Of a DNA stretch of 64,000 bases, positions 50,830-61,269 are shown piece after piece (positions within the stretch are counted from its first letter, which is position 1; every line of letters begins with the position of its first letter). The position numbers and the translations under genes were made by a program. Under the pieces are notes generated by a model, which ran no database searches, was not told the origin of the DNA, and was given only the letters and a program-made list of their open reading frames with translations. Source of the DNA: Candidatus Photodesmus blepharonis. Its GTDB lineage: Bacteria; Pseudomonadota; Gammaproteobacteria; Enterobacterales; Vibrionaceae. The stretch is from positions 121,249 to 185,248 of the forward strand of contig NZ_JGVK01000027.1 of the NCBI RefSeq assembly GCF_000731795.2, written 5' to 3'.

Positions 50830-51314
50830 CTTTCAGATGTCGTAATCGGTTTGGTATTGTTCTTCTAATATTTTCGGGTATTGCTTCAACTGTTGCTTTG
50901 ATGCTTTATGCACTGGAGCAAAACATAGATCTTTTTTATACTCCGACAGAGTTAGTAAAAGGTAAGAAACATAATGGAAAAAAACCAGAAATTGGTCAGC
51001 GTTTGCGTGTCGGTGGCATAGTTGTTGACGGTTCTCTTAAGCGCGATGTAAATTCTCTAAAAGTAGTTTTTGAACTACGCGATGAAGAATTTAAGGTGAC
51101 AGTTATTTATGATGGAATTCTTCCGGATTTATTTCGTGATGGTCAGGGAATTGTTGCACAAGGTATTCTTGTCGATAGAACAACATTTGAAGCATTTGAA
51201 GTTTTAGCTAAGCATGATGAAAAGTATATGCCGATTCAAGTAGCAGAAGCAATGAAGAAAACCCATAAACCTCTTCAGTATTCAGAAAAGCAAAAGAAAG
51301 GAAACATTCGATGA
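50826..51314 (+). CDS. ccmE: Heme chaperone CcmE
   Basis: Membrane-anchored periplasmic chaperone that binds heme covalently through a histidine before passing it to CcmF. An N-terminal helix (about residues 10-28) is followed by an OB-fold domain. The heme site is His130 in [10 protein letters not shown], with the nearby tyrosine present. [14 protein letters not shown] is the conserved early strand pair. Length (162) is normal. It overlaps ccmD and ccmF by 4 bp each. Confidence 0.96.
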   Translation: MTFRCRNRFGIVLLIFSGIASTVALMLYALEQNIDLFYTPTELVKGKKHNGKKPEIGQRLRVGGIVVDGSLKRDVNSLKVVFELRDEEFKVTVIYDGILPDLFRDGQGIVAQGILVDRTTFEAFEVLAKHDEKYMPIQVAEAMKKTHKPLQYSEKQKKGNIR

Positions 51315-53266
51315 CTGCTGAAATTGGTCATTTCTCATTAATTCTTTCATTAAGTATGGCAATATTACTAAGTGTTCTACCTTTGATTGGTCTATCTCGA
51401 GGCAATGTCATTCTAATTGACTCTGCTAAACCCTTATCTTTCGGAACATTTTGTTTAATATTAGTATCGTTTGTTACTTTACTATGGGCGTTCTATACCC
51501 ATGATTTTACATTATCTTATGTAGTAATGAATTCAAATACACAATTACCTTGGTACTATCGATTAAGTGCAACATGGGGTGCCCATGAGGGTTCGTTGTT
51601 GTTGTGGGTATTAATTCAGGCAGGTTGGACTCTTTCCTTAGCGATTTTTAGTCCTGGTATACCTCAAAAATCAATTGCCCATGTATTATCAATTATGGGA
51701 ATGATCACTGCAGGTCTTTTGCTGTTTATTATAATGACCTCAAACCCGTTTTTGCGTACGTTACCATTTTTCCCTGTTGATGGGAATGATCTTAATCCAT
51801 TTCTACAAGATGTGGGATTAATTTTTCATCCCCCTATATTATATATGGGTTATGTTGGTTTTTCTGTCGCATTTTCATTCGCTATAGCTTCATTGATGAT
51901 CGGTAATTTTGATACGTCATGGTTTAGTTGGTCTCGTCCGTGGACAACTACAGCATGGTTATTCTTAACATTAGGCATTACATTAGGTTCATGGTGGGCA
52001 TACTACGAACTTGGCTGGGGTGGGTGGTGGTTTTGGGATCCAGTGGAAAACGCATCTCTTATGCCTTGGTTAGCAGGAACTGCTTTGATGCATTCTCTCA
52101 TCGTTACAGAGAAACGTGGTACCTTTCAGATTTGGACGATACTCTTAGCTATCTCCACATTTTCTTTGAGTTTGCTTGGTACATTTTTAGTACGTTCTGG
52201 AATCTTGATATCAGTGCATACGTTTGCTTCTGATCCATCTCGTGGTATGTTCATTCTGCTTTTTTTAGTCTGTGTTATTGGTGGATCTTTGTTATTGTTT
52301 GCTCTGAAAGTGAAAAAAGTGCGCGTACAAGGTAATTTTGAACTGATATCTCGTGAAAGTATGTTGCTTGGTAACAACGTTTTATTTATTGCTGCTTTAG
52401 TTGTTGTGCTTGTTGGAACCTTATTGCCATTAGTGCATAAACAAATTGGTTTAGGCTCACTGTCGGTTGGTGCTCCGTTTTTTAATATATTGTTTGCCTG
52501 GTTAATGATTCCATTTTCATTTTTCTTAGGTATTGCACCGATTGTTCGATGGAAACGTGATCGTCTATCGAGACTAATTAAACCAGTATTGATTGCAGGA
52601 TTGATTTCTTTAATTTTTGGTGCATTAGTCATATTCTTTTTTTTAGAGCATCATACAAGTATGGTATATGCGGGCTTGGTAATGGTGTTTTGGGTTGTCA
52701 TTTTGCATTTCTTTGGGTTATATGAGCGTATTATTCATTGCCAGAATTTTATAAAAGGGATAAATAGGTTGAAATCCACCTATTGGGCGATGATGTTTGC
52801 TCATATTGGTTTAGCCATTACAGTGATCGGAATTGTAATAGTGGAAAATTATAGTATTGAACGTGATGTGAAATTAGCACTCGGTGAGCGTTTTCAAATT
52901 CGAGACTATGAATTTTATTTTCAAAAGCTACGCAATAAAGATGGTCCTAACTATGAGGGTTATATTGCTGATTTTGAGGTAAGCCAACGTGGAAGATATA
53001 TTAATACTCTTCAAGCAGAGAAGCGTTTTTACACTACTTCTCACCTAGTTACTACTGAAGTGGCAATTGACGTCGGCATTATGCGTGATCTATATATTGC
53101 TATGGGCGATCGTCTAGATGAGAAGCACTGGGCAGTCCGTGTTCATTATAAACCTTTTATACGTTGGATTTGGATCGGTTCGTTATTTATGGTGTTAGGT
53201 GGATTAATTTCTGTTTTTGGCAGGCGCAAGCATTGTTGTAAATTAGCCGAAACTGGATCATGGTAA
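51311..53266 (+). CDS. ccmF: Cytochrome c heme lyase subunit CcmF
   Basis: Large membrane protein that joins heme from CcmE to apocytochrome c with CcmH. About 14-15 helices. The WWD domain reads [20 protein letters not shown] near residue 230. Other conserved motifs are [11 protein letters not shown] and [20 protein letters not shown]. The long C-terminal periplasmic region is present and intact. Length (651) is full. A long reverse-strand frame inside it is a shadow. Confidence 0.96.
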   Translation: MTAEIGHFSLILSLSMAILLSVLPLIGLSRGNVILIDSAKPLSFGTFCLILVSFVTLLWAFYTHDFTLSYVVMNSNTQLPWYYRLSATWGAHEGSLLLWVLIQAGWTLSLAIFSPGIPQKSIAHVLSIMGMITAGLLLFIIMTSNPFLRTLPFFPVDGNDLNPFLQDVGLIFHPPILYMGYVGFSVAFSFAIASLMIGNFDTSWFSWSRPWTTTAWLFLTLGITLGSWWAYYELGWGGWWFWDPVENASLMPWLAGTALMHSLIVTEKRGTFQIWTILLAISTFSLSLLGTFLVRSGILISVHTFASDPSRGMFILLFLVCVIGGSLLLFALKVKKVRVQGNFELISRESMLLGNNVLFIAALVVVLVGTLLPLVHKQIGLGSLSVGAPFFNILFAWLMIPFSFFLGIAPIVRWKRDRLSRLIKPVLIAGLISLIFGALVIFFFLEHHTSMVYAGLVMVFWVVILHFFGLYERIIHCQNFIKGINRLKSTYWAMMFAHIGLAITVIGIVIVENYSIERDVKLALGERFQIRDYEFYFQKLRNKDGPNYEGYIADFEVSQRGRYINTLQAEKRFYTTSHLVTTEVAIDVGIMRDLYIAMGDRLDEKHWAVRVHYKPFIRWIWIGSLFMVLGGLISVFGRRKHCCKLAETGSW

Positions 53267-53821
53267 GTGAAACAGAAAATTGTATTTATTCCGTTAGCAA
53301 TATTTGTGTTCCTAATTGTAGTACTGTTTATCCAGCTTTACCAAAATTTGGATGGTGATCATCCGAGTAAGTTAGAATCAGTGTTGATTGGTAAAACAAT
53401 ACCTGAATTTACTTTAGAAGACTTAGAGGAATCTGGGAAGTTTTATGATAAAACTATTTTTAATGGAAAACCTCTGTTACTGCATGTATGGGCAACGTGG
53501 TGTCCTGCTTGTTATGCTGAGCATCAATACTTAAATGAGTTAGCCAAAAAGAAAGTGAGAATTGTTGGCCTTAACTATAGAGACGAACGTGTTAAGGCAA
53601 TACGATGGTTAAATGAGCTAGGGAATCCTTATTTTGTTAGTCTTTTTGATAAATATGGTACATTGTCCTTAGATCTTGGTGTGTATGGTGCACCCGAAAT
53701 GTTTTTAATCGATAGAAATGGTATCATCCGCTATCGGCATGTAGGTGAAATTAATTTGCATAGTTGGAACACAGTATTAATGCCCATGTATAACAGCCTT
53801 TTAAGGGAAGTTGGGTTATGA
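53267..53821 (+). CDS. ccmG: Thiol:disulfide oxidoreductase CcmG (DsbE)
   Basis: Membrane-tethered thioredoxin that keeps the apocytochrome CXXCH cysteines reduced for heme attachment. An N-terminal anchor (about residues 5-25) is followed by the thioredoxin fold with active site Cys79-Pro-Ala-Cys82 (WATWCPAC) and the cis-proline region GVYGAPEMFLID. Length (184) is normal. The GTG at 53267 follows the ccmF stop with no gap, and the stop overlaps ccmH (ATGA). Confidence 0.95.
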   Translation: MKQKIVFIPLAIFVFLIVVLFIQLYQNLDGDHPSKLESVLIGKTIPEFTLEDLEESGKFYDKTIFNGKPLLLHVWATWCPACYAEHQYLNELAKKKVRIVGLNYRDERVKAIRWLNELGNPYFVSLFDKYGTLSLDLGVYGAPEMFLIDRNGIIRYRHVGEINLHSWNTVLMPMYNSLLREVGL

Positions 53822-54216
53822 AAAGCTTCCATTTTTTTCTGCTTACAACGATTTTTATTTTCTTAGAAGATGTACACTCGGCTATCAATATGTATGAATT
53901 CAATGACTTAAAGAAAGAGCTTCAGTTTAAAGCATTGCGTAATACGTTGCGTTGTCCTGAGTGTCAGAATAATACTATCGCCGATTCAAATTCAGAACTT
54001 GCAAAACGTCTTAGCCAAAAAGTGTATGAAATGACAATAAAAGGCAGATCAGAGCAAGAAATTATTGATTATATGGTTGCTCGTTATGGTAATTTTGTGA
54101 CTTATAACCCGCCTTTAACTCTTGCTACTCTGATTCTTTGGATTAGCCCAATTTTTGTTATCATTCTCGGTTTCGGCCTAATTATTAACTATAGTTGCAA
54201 ATCGAAAGTGAGATAG
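53818..54216 (+). CDS. ccmH: Cytochrome c maturation protein CcmH
   Basis: Periplasmic thiol protein that works with CcmG and CcmF. A signal or anchor segment (about residues 3-22) is followed by the redox motif LRCPECQNNTIADSN with Cys46 and Cys49. YMVARYGNFVTYNPPL and a C-terminal membrane helix (about 102-123) complete the fold. Length (132) fits the short CcmH, with the TPR portion encoded separately as ccmI. Confidence 0.95.
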   Translation: MKSFHFFLLTTIFIFLEDVHSAINMYEFNDLKKELQFKALRNTLRCPECQNNTIADSNSELAKRLSQKVYEMTIKGRSEQEIIDYMVARYGNFVTYNPPLTLATLILWISPIFVIILGFGLIINYSCKSKVR

Positions 54217-54226
54217 GGGAGTAGCG

Positions 54227-54823
54227 ATGTTATTTTGGATAACCTCTATAGCACTTATTTTATTTAGTTCCTTTCTCCTTATTTTGGCGATAATTAAACA
54301 AAAAAAGACGTATGATTGTAAGCTACTTATCAAGGAAAGTCAGGTACTTACTCAAACTTTGGAAAAAAAAGAACAGGAAACAGTAGTTTGGCCAGTATGG
54401 GTATTGGTTTTGTCTATTCTCTTAATGGTAATATTTTCTTATGGAATGTACGCAAAATTTGGGGCAGCTTCTAAAGTTTTAGATTGGAAGAAAGTGAGTG
54501 ATAATTTACCTAAATTGTCTAAAAAGATCGTATTAGACGGGATTTCTTCATTAACTGATGATGAAATGCGAGATTTTATGTTGAGTTTGCGCACGCGATT
54601 GCACCATCAAGCAGAAGATGTAGCAGGTTGGGTACTTTTGAGCAGTATAGCACTGATGAACCATGATTTGCAGACATCTATTGATGCTATGAAAAGGGCG
54701 TACGTTCTAGAACCAGAAAATGTAGATGTAAAGTCTAGTTATGCTCGGGTATTAATGCTTTCGCAAAATAATTTAGATCGAAATCGTGCCCATATGCTTT
54801 TTAGTCAACTTCATCAAAAATAA
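54227..54823 (+). CDS. ccmI: Cytochrome c maturation protein CcmI, shortened
   Basis: CcmI holds apocytochrome c for heme ligation. Two membrane helices (about residues 2-22 and 47-68) and the intervening cytoplasmic loop are present, forming the CcmI-1 module. The periplasmic part stops after little more than one TPR unit (VAGWVLLSSIALMNHDLQTSIDAMKRAYVLEPEN). The protein ends at 198 residues, whereas vibrio homologues are about twice that (from memory). No clear remnant of the missing repeats follows. It is probably a genuine shortened gene rather than a dead one, since the frame is clean. Confidence 0.82.
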   Translation: MLFWITSIALILFSSFLLILAIIKQKKTYDCKLLIKESQVLTQTLEKKEQETVVWPVWVLVLSILLMVIFSYGMYAKFGAASKVLDWKKVSDNLPKLSKKIVLDGISSLTDDEMRDFMLSLRTRLHHQAEDVAGWVLLSSIALMNHDLQTSIDAMKRAYVLEPENVDVKSSYARVLMLSQNNLDRNRAHMLFSQLHQK

Positions 54824-54951
54824 TTATATTATTTTCGATAAGTTTTTCTGCTTAGCTAAAAGGCTATTTGAAATTCATGAAATAAATATTCATTGATATG
54901 TGGTACTATTTTTTAGGTCGATAGCGTTTTATTTTATAGAAGCGGTTTCCG

Positions 54952-55698
54952 GTGGCATACTATATGATTCGAGCGTTGGTTATTTCTTTGTTTATTACTT
55001 CAGCTTTAGGGTGTGCAGTAGTGCCTAAAAGTAAAGTTGTTACTAACAAGGATGATCCACTAGAGAAAGTTAACCGTGTTATGTGGATTGTAAATTACGA
55101 TTATTTAGATCCATATCTTTTACGTCCTATTTCTCTTGCTTACGTCGAGTATATTCCGAGATTCATTAGAAGCGGGATCTCAAATTTTTTGGGTAATTTG
55201 GATCAACCTTCAAGTGCAATTAATACTCTAATAGCGGGAAATAATGCAAAGTCATTAGCTCATTTAAGCCGTTTTTTAGTAAATAGTACATTTGGTTTAT
55301 TAGGTTTTATAGATGTTGCTTCAGAAATTGGTATTGTTAGGCATACTAATAAAGCTTTTAGCGATGTTGCTGGGTATTACGGAGTAAAAGATGGTTTGTA
55401 CACAGTTTTGCCTATTTATGGTCCCTGGACTATAAGAGAACTTGTGAATGTTACCGATGTTTTATATCCACCACTATCTTATCTCAACATTTACTTGAGT
55501 TTCGGAAAATGGATATTAGAAGCAATGGAATCTAGAGCTTCTTTGATATCCTTAGAATTGCAACTGAAAGATTCTCCAGATCCATATGCGTTAACTAGAG
55601 AAATCTATCTTCAGAGTCGAAGTTTTAAAGCTGGAATCGAGGTTGATCGTGATCTTTATGAGAATGAAGAGTATTTCGACGAGTATTTTAATGAATAA
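54952..55698 (+). CDS. mlaA: Outer-membrane lipoprotein MlaA (VacJ)
   Basis: MlaA removes phospholipid from the outer leaflet and feeds the MlaC/MlaFEDB pathway. A lipoprotein signal ends TSALGC near residue 21. The family run DDPLEKVNRVMWIVNYDYLDPYLLRP is followed by the amphipathic pore helices, NLDQPSSAINTL, NSTFGLLGFIDVASE and YYGVKDGLYTVLPIYGPW. GTG 54952 or ATG 54964 could start it. Length (about 248) is normal. It follows the ccm genes as in Vibrio and converges with purC, whose stop is 15 bp away. Confidence 0.93.
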   Translation: MAYYMIRALVISLFITSALGCAVVPKSKVVTNKDDPLEKVNRVMWIVNYDYLDPYLLRPISLAYVEYIPRFIRSGISNFLGNLDQPSSAINTLIAGNNAKSLAHLSRFLVNSTFGLLGFIDVASEIGIVRHTNKAFSDVAGYYGVKDGLYTVLPIYGPWTIRELVNVTDVLYPPLSYLNIYLSFGKWILEAMESRASLISLELQLKDSPDPYALTREIYLQSRSFKAGIEVDRDLYENEEYFDEYFNE

Positions 55699-55713
55699 TT
55701 GTAAATCAAGTTC

Positions 55714-56823
55714 TCAGTCAATGATATTGTATTCATTTTTTAATATCTGAATGATTTCTTTTCTAGGTTTTTGAGCTAATGCAATTCTACTCCCAGTAAT
55801 AATTTCAGCGACGTCTACGTAAGTCTTTGACATTTTTTGAAAAAAATAAACTGGTAATTCGCTATTCAGTGCTAGTTGCTTTCTTTCCAGCACTCGCTCT
55901 TTATTTAGCAAAATATCATAATCTACGAAATAATTCAGCAGAAGTTGACGAAATTTTTCTTTTGAGTTTTCAACAGTATTCCCCATTTGATATGCTTGAG
56001 TATCCCAAATTCGAGAAGAATCTGGTGTTCCGACTTCATCTATATAGAGAAGTTTTTGTTTACCATATACGTCAGTCACATAGCCAAATTCAAATTTTGT
56101 ATCAACGAGAGTGAGTTTGACGTTTGCTAACCTGTTACTAATAAGAGAAAATCCTTCCTTTAAGAGTTTTTCATATTGTGAGATATCTTCCATTTTTAAA
56201 AAATTGAAGACGGAAAAGTTTTCTTCGATGTTTTCACGAGTAATATGAATATCGTCAATTTCAGGGATCCCTGGAACTCCTTTGATGATTCCTTTAGTGG
56301 ATGGTGTGACTAAAAGTTTTGGTAACTCCATGTTTTCTTTTAGGTCTTCTGGTAGGGTAAGACCACAAAATTTGCGTTTTCCATCTTTATAGGAGCGCCA
56401 CATTGATCCTGTAATAAACCTACGACATATACCTTCAATCATGATAGGCTTGGCTTTTCGCACAACCCAAACTAAGGGATGTGGGATATCTAAAATATGA
56501 TTGTCAGCTAAGTTGTTTTTTTTGAAGAGTTTAAACCAGTAGTTTGAGATAGCGTTAAGAGATGCTCCTTTGCCTGGAACACCTTTTATGTTGTTTTTCC
56601 CATACCAGACACAGTCGAATGCTGATATACGATCGCTAATTATCATAATTGCTAGCGGTGTATTGAGGGGGACTTTATATTTTTTCTGTTTTATCAGACG
56701 TTGGCTATCTTTTCGATTTAACCAATATACGGACCGCACCTTACCTTTGTGTATTGGTTGATCGGTGCGAATTGGAAAATCATCGGTAATAGCTAAAATG
56801 CTACTATCTTCTATGAATTCCAT
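55714..56823 (-). CDS. purC: Phosphoribosylaminoimidazole-succinocarboxamide synthase
   Basis: PurC (SAICAR synthase) joins CAIR and aspartate in purine synthesis. This is the longer form of the family found in vibrios. Motifs are [67 protein letters not shown] and [13 protein letters not shown]. The start at 56823 ([17 protein letters not shown]) has AGGAA about 10 nt upstream and gives 369 residues; the frame extends to 56919 but that overlaps the DUF2786 gene. The two genes form a reverse-strand pair. Confidence 0.95.
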   Translation of the reverse strand: MEFIEDSSILAITDDFPIRTDQPIHKGKVRSVYWLNRKDSQRLIKQKKYKVPLNTPLAIMIISDRISAFDCVWYGKNNIKGVPGKGASLNAISNYWFKLFKKNNLADNHILDIPHPLVWVVRKAKPIMIEGICRRFITGSMWRSYKDGKRKFCGLTLPEDLKENMELPKLLVTPSTKGIIKGVPGIPEIDDIHITRENIEENFSVFNFLKMEDISQYEKLLKEGFSLISNRLANVKLTLVDTKFEFGYVTDVYGKQKLLYIDEVGTPDSSRIWDTQAYQMGNTVENSKEKFRQLLLNYFVDYDILLNKERVLERKQLALNSELPVYFFQKMSKTYVDVAEIITGSRIALAQKPRKEIIQILKNEYNIID

Positions 56824-56879
56824 TCGATATGTTCCTATTTTCAAAAACATCTGACTCAAATTTAAGAAATAGAGTTCAG

Positions 56880-57608
56880 TTATGTTGTTTTTACTTTTGG
56901 TAAGAAACCAGATTGGCAAGGTCTGTCACTCTTTCCATCTATAGGGCGATTGATTGAAAGTTTACGGCCTTTTTTTAGTCCAGTTTCATAGTCTACAGTA
57001 AGGTTTTTTATTGTTTTATAGTATCGTTGTTTAAACATCTCACGATTAATATTTTGAAATTCTTTTTCAATAAAATCATTGATCTTACTTTCTGCTTCCT
57101 TTGGTCTGTTTTGACTTATTATAACCGGGAGTTTTTCAAGCGCTCCCTCGATCCAACCAGAGATAAAAGAATTTACGCGACGGATAATTTCTAAGTTCGA
57201 AAGACCGCTACCGATAAAGCTATTCTTGAACTGACCTGCGTGTTCATTCATTCTTTTATAAAGAACGTCAAACGCAAAAGCAGCAAAAATTGCGTACTCA
57301 ATCTCCCCTATGAATTCAATACGTTTTAACCCTTTATGATTCAGTAATACTGCTTCGACACCAAATTTTTTATTAAGGCCTCTAATTATTTTTAACAACG
57401 TAGAGCTCATATCTGCAGGAAGTAAGTGAATAGATTGAGTTTTTCCCATTTTTATAAAATGAATGTCGTCCTTATCAAGACCATACTTAAGCATAAGGGC
57501 ATGCGCCATTTTGATGGCGTTTGCTGCCTCGTTTAGATTACCAGAGTTTCCCAGTTCTAAACATTTAGTGATCTTTTTCAGGGCTTTTTGTTTATTCATT
57601 GGGATCAA
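56880..57608 (-). CDS. DUF2786 domain protein
   Basis: Function unknown. The N-terminal DUF2786 region (residues about 4-45) reads [39 protein letters not shown], the family pattern of a helix-rich segment with spaced alanines. A second conserved region (about 65-170) includes [15 protein letters not shown] and [10 protein letters not shown]. No enzyme motif is recognisable and there is no signal peptide. Length (242) looks complete. It is upstream of purC on the same strand, 56 bp away, and shares the promoter at 57674-57703. Persistence in a reduced genome suggests a useful role (inference). Confidence 0.8.
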   Translation of the reverse strand: MIPMNKQKALKKITKCLELGNSGNLNEAANAIKMAHALMLKYGLDKDDIHFIKMGKTQSIHLLPADMSSTLLKIIRGLNKKFGVEAVLLNHKGLKRIEFIGEIEYAIFAAFAFDVLYKRMNEHAGQFKNSFIGSGLSNLEIIRRVNSFISGWIEGALEKLPVIISQNRPKEAESKINDFIEKEFQNINREMFKQRYYKTIKNLTVDYETGLKKGRKLSINRPIDGKSDRPCQSGFLPKVKTT

Positions 57609-57673
57609 CGCTGAAGATGAAATCTGAGTTTATCTTTTAAAAAACTAAATTGCCAAAACCCTCGAATCTGAGT

Positions 57674-57703
57674 ATTATACAGTCAGGAACATTGTTGTGT
57701 AAA
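57674..57703 (-). promoter_or_regulatory. Sigma-70 promoter for the DUF2786-purC pair
   Basis: On the reverse strand, TTTACA (57703-57698), an 18-bp spacer and a perfect TATAAT (57679-57674). Transcription would start near 57667, about 60 nt before the first gene. Confidence 0.55.
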
Positions 57704-57972
57704 GAGTTTCAATTTACAGTTAATAACTCCAAATGTTAGGATTGATCTTAAAAAAACTATTTTAGTAAATATTTAAATATGATTGTTGATATGTGAGGGC
57801 TATTCATTTTTAAAGCCGATTATCTATAAATAATGAAGAGTATACTAAGGGTAATGGATCTGAAGAATTCAGCTTCTATTTTCATTAAATATTTTTAGTT
57901 TTAGGTATAAATTAAAATATTATTTATTTGCATAGATTGTCTAATTTCTTAGGTAATATGATTTAAAGATAA

Positions 57973-58001
57973 TGGAAAAGCTTAATACGTTGCGATATAA
58001 T
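57973..58001 (+). promoter_or_regulatory. Possible glnS promoter
   Basis: TGGAAA (57973-57978), a 17-bp spacer and TATAAT (57996-58001). The predicted leader of about 170 nt is long. The -10 is perfect and the -35 matches four of six. Confidence 0.42.
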
Positions 58002-58179
58002 TGTTAGTGTGATGTAGATATTATCTGGCAAAAACTAGCGTCGATTCTATCGTTCTGCTTAATTTTTTATATGGTCTGTCTAGTTCTACGTATATGAAAT
58101 AGTAGCATTGTGGAGGGGTAGCATTTATTTAAAGAGCGTTAGTTGTTTTTTTTACACAAATATTATTGAGGCGCTATAA

Positions 58180-59856
58180 ATGATGAATGAAAGCGAGGTT
58201 ATTCGATCCAATTTCGTTCGCCAAATCATTGATAAAGATTTAGCAAATGGTAAACATAGTAAAGTGCGTACTCGTTTCCCACCGGAACCGAATGGTTATT
58301 TACATATTGGTCATGCAAAGTCTATTTGTTTAAATTTTGGTATTGCTCAAGATTATGATGGTGAGTGTAATCTTCGTTTTGATGATACTAATCCTGAAAA
58401 AGAAGATATTAAATATGTTGAATCAATTAAAAACGATTTAAATTGGTTGGGTTTTCGTTGGTCTGGAGATATTCGCTATTCGTCGGATTATTTTGATAAA
58501 TTTTATGAATATGCGATAGAATTAATAAATAAAGACCTGGCGTATGTTGATGAATTGAATCCAGAAAAAATTCGTGAATACCGCGGTACATTGAGCAAGC
58601 CGGGAAAACCTAGTCCTTATCGTTCGCGAAGTATAAAAGAAAATTTAAGTCTGTTTGAAAAAATGCGTTTAGGTGGCTTCAAAGAAGGTGAGGCCTGCCT
58701 CCGTGCTAAGATTGATATGAGCTCATCCTTCATTGTGATGCGTGATCCTGTTTTATACCGTATCCGTTTTGTCAAACATCATCAAACTGGCGATCGATGG
58801 TGTATTTATCCTATGTACGACTTTACTCACTGTATTTCCGACGCGTTAGAAGGGATTACCCATTCCATTTGTACTTTAGAGTTCCAGGATAATCGTCGTT
58901 TATATGATTGGGTGTTAGATAATATCACTATTGCTTGTCAACCTAATCAATATGAATTTAGTCGACTGAACCTTGAATATACAGTGATGTCAAAACGTAA
59001 GCTAAATCAATTAATTTCGGAGAAATTAGTTGAAGGTTGGGATGATCCGCGTATGCCAACCATTTCGGGTTTACGTCGTCGTGGCTTTACTCCAGGATCA
59101 ATTCGAGAATTTTGCAAACGTATTGGTGTAACTAAACAAGAAAATATGATTGAGTTTACTGCTTTAGAATCTTGTGTTCGTAATGATTTGAATGAGAGTG
59201 CGTTGCGAGTGATGGCGGTGCTCAATCCTGTTAAGATAATTATTCAAAATTACGATGAAGATAAGGTAGAAATGCTGTCGATGTCCAATCATCCCTGCAA
59301 AGCTGAGATGGGTTTTCGTCGTGTACCGTTTTCTCGTGAAATTTGGATTGAACGTGATGATTTTCGTGAAGAAGCTAGTAAGCAATATAAGCGCTTAGTA
59401 TTGGGCCAAGAAGTTCGTTTGCGTGGAGCTTACATTGTTAGAGCCGAAAGTATTGAGAAGGATAATCAAGGTAATATTACAACTATTTACTGTAGTTATG
59501 ATGTTAATACTCTAGGTAAAAAACCTGTAGATAAACGTAAAGTAAAGGGAGTAATTCATTGGGTATCAGTAGGCCAAGCTTTATCAGCTAAAATTTGTCT
59601 ATACGATCATTTATTTACAGTTAGCAATCCTTCTACTTTTAACAACTTTTCTAAGGTTATTAATCCTAAATCTTTGATAAAAATACAAGGTTTTGTGGAA
59701 CCTAGTTTAATTACAGCTAAACCGGAACAGAGCTTCCAGTTTGAACGCATTGGTTATTTTTGTATAGATTCAAAAACATCCAATCCAAAAGCTTTAGTTT
59801 TTAACCGTACTGTTGCTTTACGTGATAGTTGGAGTAAAATTCAAGATTATCAATAA
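58180..59856 (+). CDS. glnS: Glutaminyl-tRNA synthetase
   Basis: Charges tRNA-Gln directly; typical of gammaproteobacteria, which lack the transamidation route for glutamine. The class I HIGH motif occurs as [16 protein letters not shown] (near residue 35), the KMSKS-like loop as VMSKRKL (near 270), and FDDTNPEKE (near 68) binds the tRNA acceptor end. The C-terminal anticodon-binding beta barrels cover about 340-555. Length (558) is normal. Two ATGs begin the gene, and GAGG at 58168-58171 supports them. It stands alone with large flanking gaps. Confidence 0.97.
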   Translation: MMNESEVIRSNFVRQIIDKDLANGKHSKVRTRFPPEPNGYLHIGHAKSICLNFGIAQDYDGECNLRFDDTNPEKEDIKYVESIKNDLNWLGFRWSGDIRYSSDYFDKFYEYAIELINKDLAYVDELNPEKIREYRGTLSKPGKPSPYRSRSIKENLSLFEKMRLGGFKEGEACLRAKIDMSSSFIVMRDPVLYRIRFVKHHQTGDRWCIYPMYDFTHCISDALEGITHSICTLEFQDNRRLYDWVLDNITIACQPNQYEFSRLNLEYTVMSKRKLNQLISEKLVEGWDDPRMPTISGLRRRGFTPGSIREFCKRIGVTKQENMIEFTALESCVRNDLNESALRVMAVLNPVKIIIQNYDEDKVEMLSMSNHPCKAEMGFRRVPFSREIWIERDDFREEASKQYKRLVLGQEVRLRGAYIVRAESIEKDNQGNITTIYCSYDVNTLGKKPVDKRKVKGVIHWVSVGQALSAKICLYDHLFTVSNPSTFNNFSKVINPKSLIKIQGFVEPSLITAKPEQSFQFERIGYFCIDSKTSNPKALVFNRTVALRDSWSKIQDYQ

Positions 59857-59975
59857 TTTTGATGAGTAAATTTATGCTAATGAATACCTATTTCGGTGGT
59901 CTATTTGTATGACGTAGTCGGGTACTTAGTTTGAAATATTCATTATCATTTATCCTAATCAAAGGAAGCTTAGAT

Positions 59976-61181
59976 ATGGTTATTAAGCCTAAAATTCGTG
60001 GATTTATTTGTACTACAGCACATCCTATAGGTTGTATGGAGAATGTAAAAAAACAGATTAATTATATTGAAAGACAAGGGAAAATGAAGGATATGCCTAA
60101 ACGCGTCTTGATTGTTGGCTCTTCAAGTGGCTACGGTCTGTCTTCCCGTATAGTTTCAGGATTTGGTGGTAGTGCGTCAACTATTGGTATTTTTTTTGAG
60201 CGGGCAGGTATAAATAAAAAAACAGGTACCGCTGGTTTTTACAACGCAGTGGCTTTCGAGAAACTGGCACATGAAAGAGGGTTGTATTCGAAAAGTTTGA
60301 ATGGTGATGCTTTTTCAAATCAAGCTAAAGAAAAAACGATTAATTTGATTAAAAGAGATTTAGGTCAAATCGATATGGTAATCTATTCTTTAGCTGCGCC
60401 AGTGCGTAGGCTTCCTCAAACGGGTGAGTTGCTTCGTTCAGTTTTAAAACCCATTGGCAAAACCTACACATCAATAGCATTGGATACAAGCAGAGATTTG
60501 ATTACTAAGGCAAGTGTTGACCCTGCAACAGAAAAAGAGATTAGAGATACTGTACGTGTAATGGGTGGTGAAGATTGGCAACTTTGGATCAATGCGCTCT
60601 TTCAATCGGGTGTACTATCTGAGGGTTGCAGAACGCTTGCCTACAGTTATGTTGGTACAGAACTAACTTGGCCTATTTACTGGCATGGTACATTAGGTAA
60701 AGCTAAAATAGATCTGGAGAATACAGGGTTGGCGCTGAACGAAAAATTGTCAGCAATAGGTGGTAGCGCCAATGTTGCAGTGCTTAAGTCTGTTATCACT
60801 CAAGCAAGTTCTGCTATTCCAATGATGCCGTTATATATTTCTATACTCTTTAAAAAGATGCGTGAAGAAGGTGTTCATGAGGGATGTGTAGAACACATTT
60901 ATCGTATGTTTAGTCAGTTATATAGTAAAAATACTGATAATAGTCTTCTCAAGACAGATCTTAAGAATCGTTTGCGTTTAGATGATTGGGAACTTCGTGA
61001 AAATATTCAAGAGCATTGTCGTAAGGTATGGTCAAATATTGCTTCAGAAAATTTTAAAGAATTGACGGATTATCTTAAATACAAGGAAGAATTTTTAAAT
61101 CTGTTTGGTTTCGGGATTAAGGGTATAGACTATACGACTGATGTTAACCCAATTGTTAAAAGTAATATCATTAACATTTAG
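59976..61181 (+). CDS. fabV: Enoyl-ACP reductase FabV
   Basis: Triclosan-resistant trans-2-enoyl reductase that completes fatty acid elongation cycles; first described in Vibrio cholerae. The ATG at 59976 has AAAGGAAG (59961-59968) 7 nt upstream and gives 401 residues, the family length. The N-terminal nucleotide loop [13 protein letters not shown] and the catalytic Tyr235 and Lys244 (Y-x8-K in [12 protein letters not shown]) sit at the published family positions. YSLAAPVR is also present. An upstream open extension to 59931 is excluded by the ribosome site. Confidence 0.96.
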   Translation: MVIKPKIRGFICTTAHPIGCMENVKKQINYIERQGKMKDMPKRVLIVGSSSGYGLSSRIVSGFGGSASTIGIFFERAGINKKTGTAGFYNAVAFEKLAHERGLYSKSLNGDAFSNQAKEKTINLIKRDLGQIDMVIYSLAAPVRRLPQTGELLRSVLKPIGKTYTSIALDTSRDLITKASVDPATEKEIRDTVRVMGGEDWQLWINALFQSGVLSEGCRTLAYSYVGTELTWPIYWHGTLGKAKIDLENTGLALNEKLSAIGGSANVAVLKSVITQASSAIPMMPLYISILFKKMREEGVHEGCVEHIYRMFSQLYSKNTDNSLLKTDLKNRLRLDDWELRENIQEHCRKVWSNIASENFKELTDYLKYKEEFLNLFGFGIKGIDYTTDVNPIVKSNIINI

Positions 61182-61269
61182 TCATGAGGTTTAAAAAATT
61201 ATTATCTATGAGCTGTGTTTCAGATTTTTGTCTTTGTTGATGTTTTTTCTGGCAGAAAGTTTTTATTAA

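Larger units (their letters stand above)
57609..58179. other. Gene-free 571-bp region between DUF2786 gene and glnS
   Basis: The longest gene-free interval in the window. It is very AT-rich, with stops in all frames. It contains one promoter facing left (57674-57703) and one facing right (57973-58001). GAGG (58168-58171) sets the glnS start. An interrupted inverted pair, ggct near 57804 and agcc near 57820, lacks a T-run. I could not match any residual protein fragment; it may be the erased remains of one or more genes at a rearrangement junction. Confidence 0.6.

Noticed and set aside
52126-52632. 168-residue reverse frame inside ccmF
   Set aside because: Antisense to conserved membrane helices; no ribosome site and no known family.
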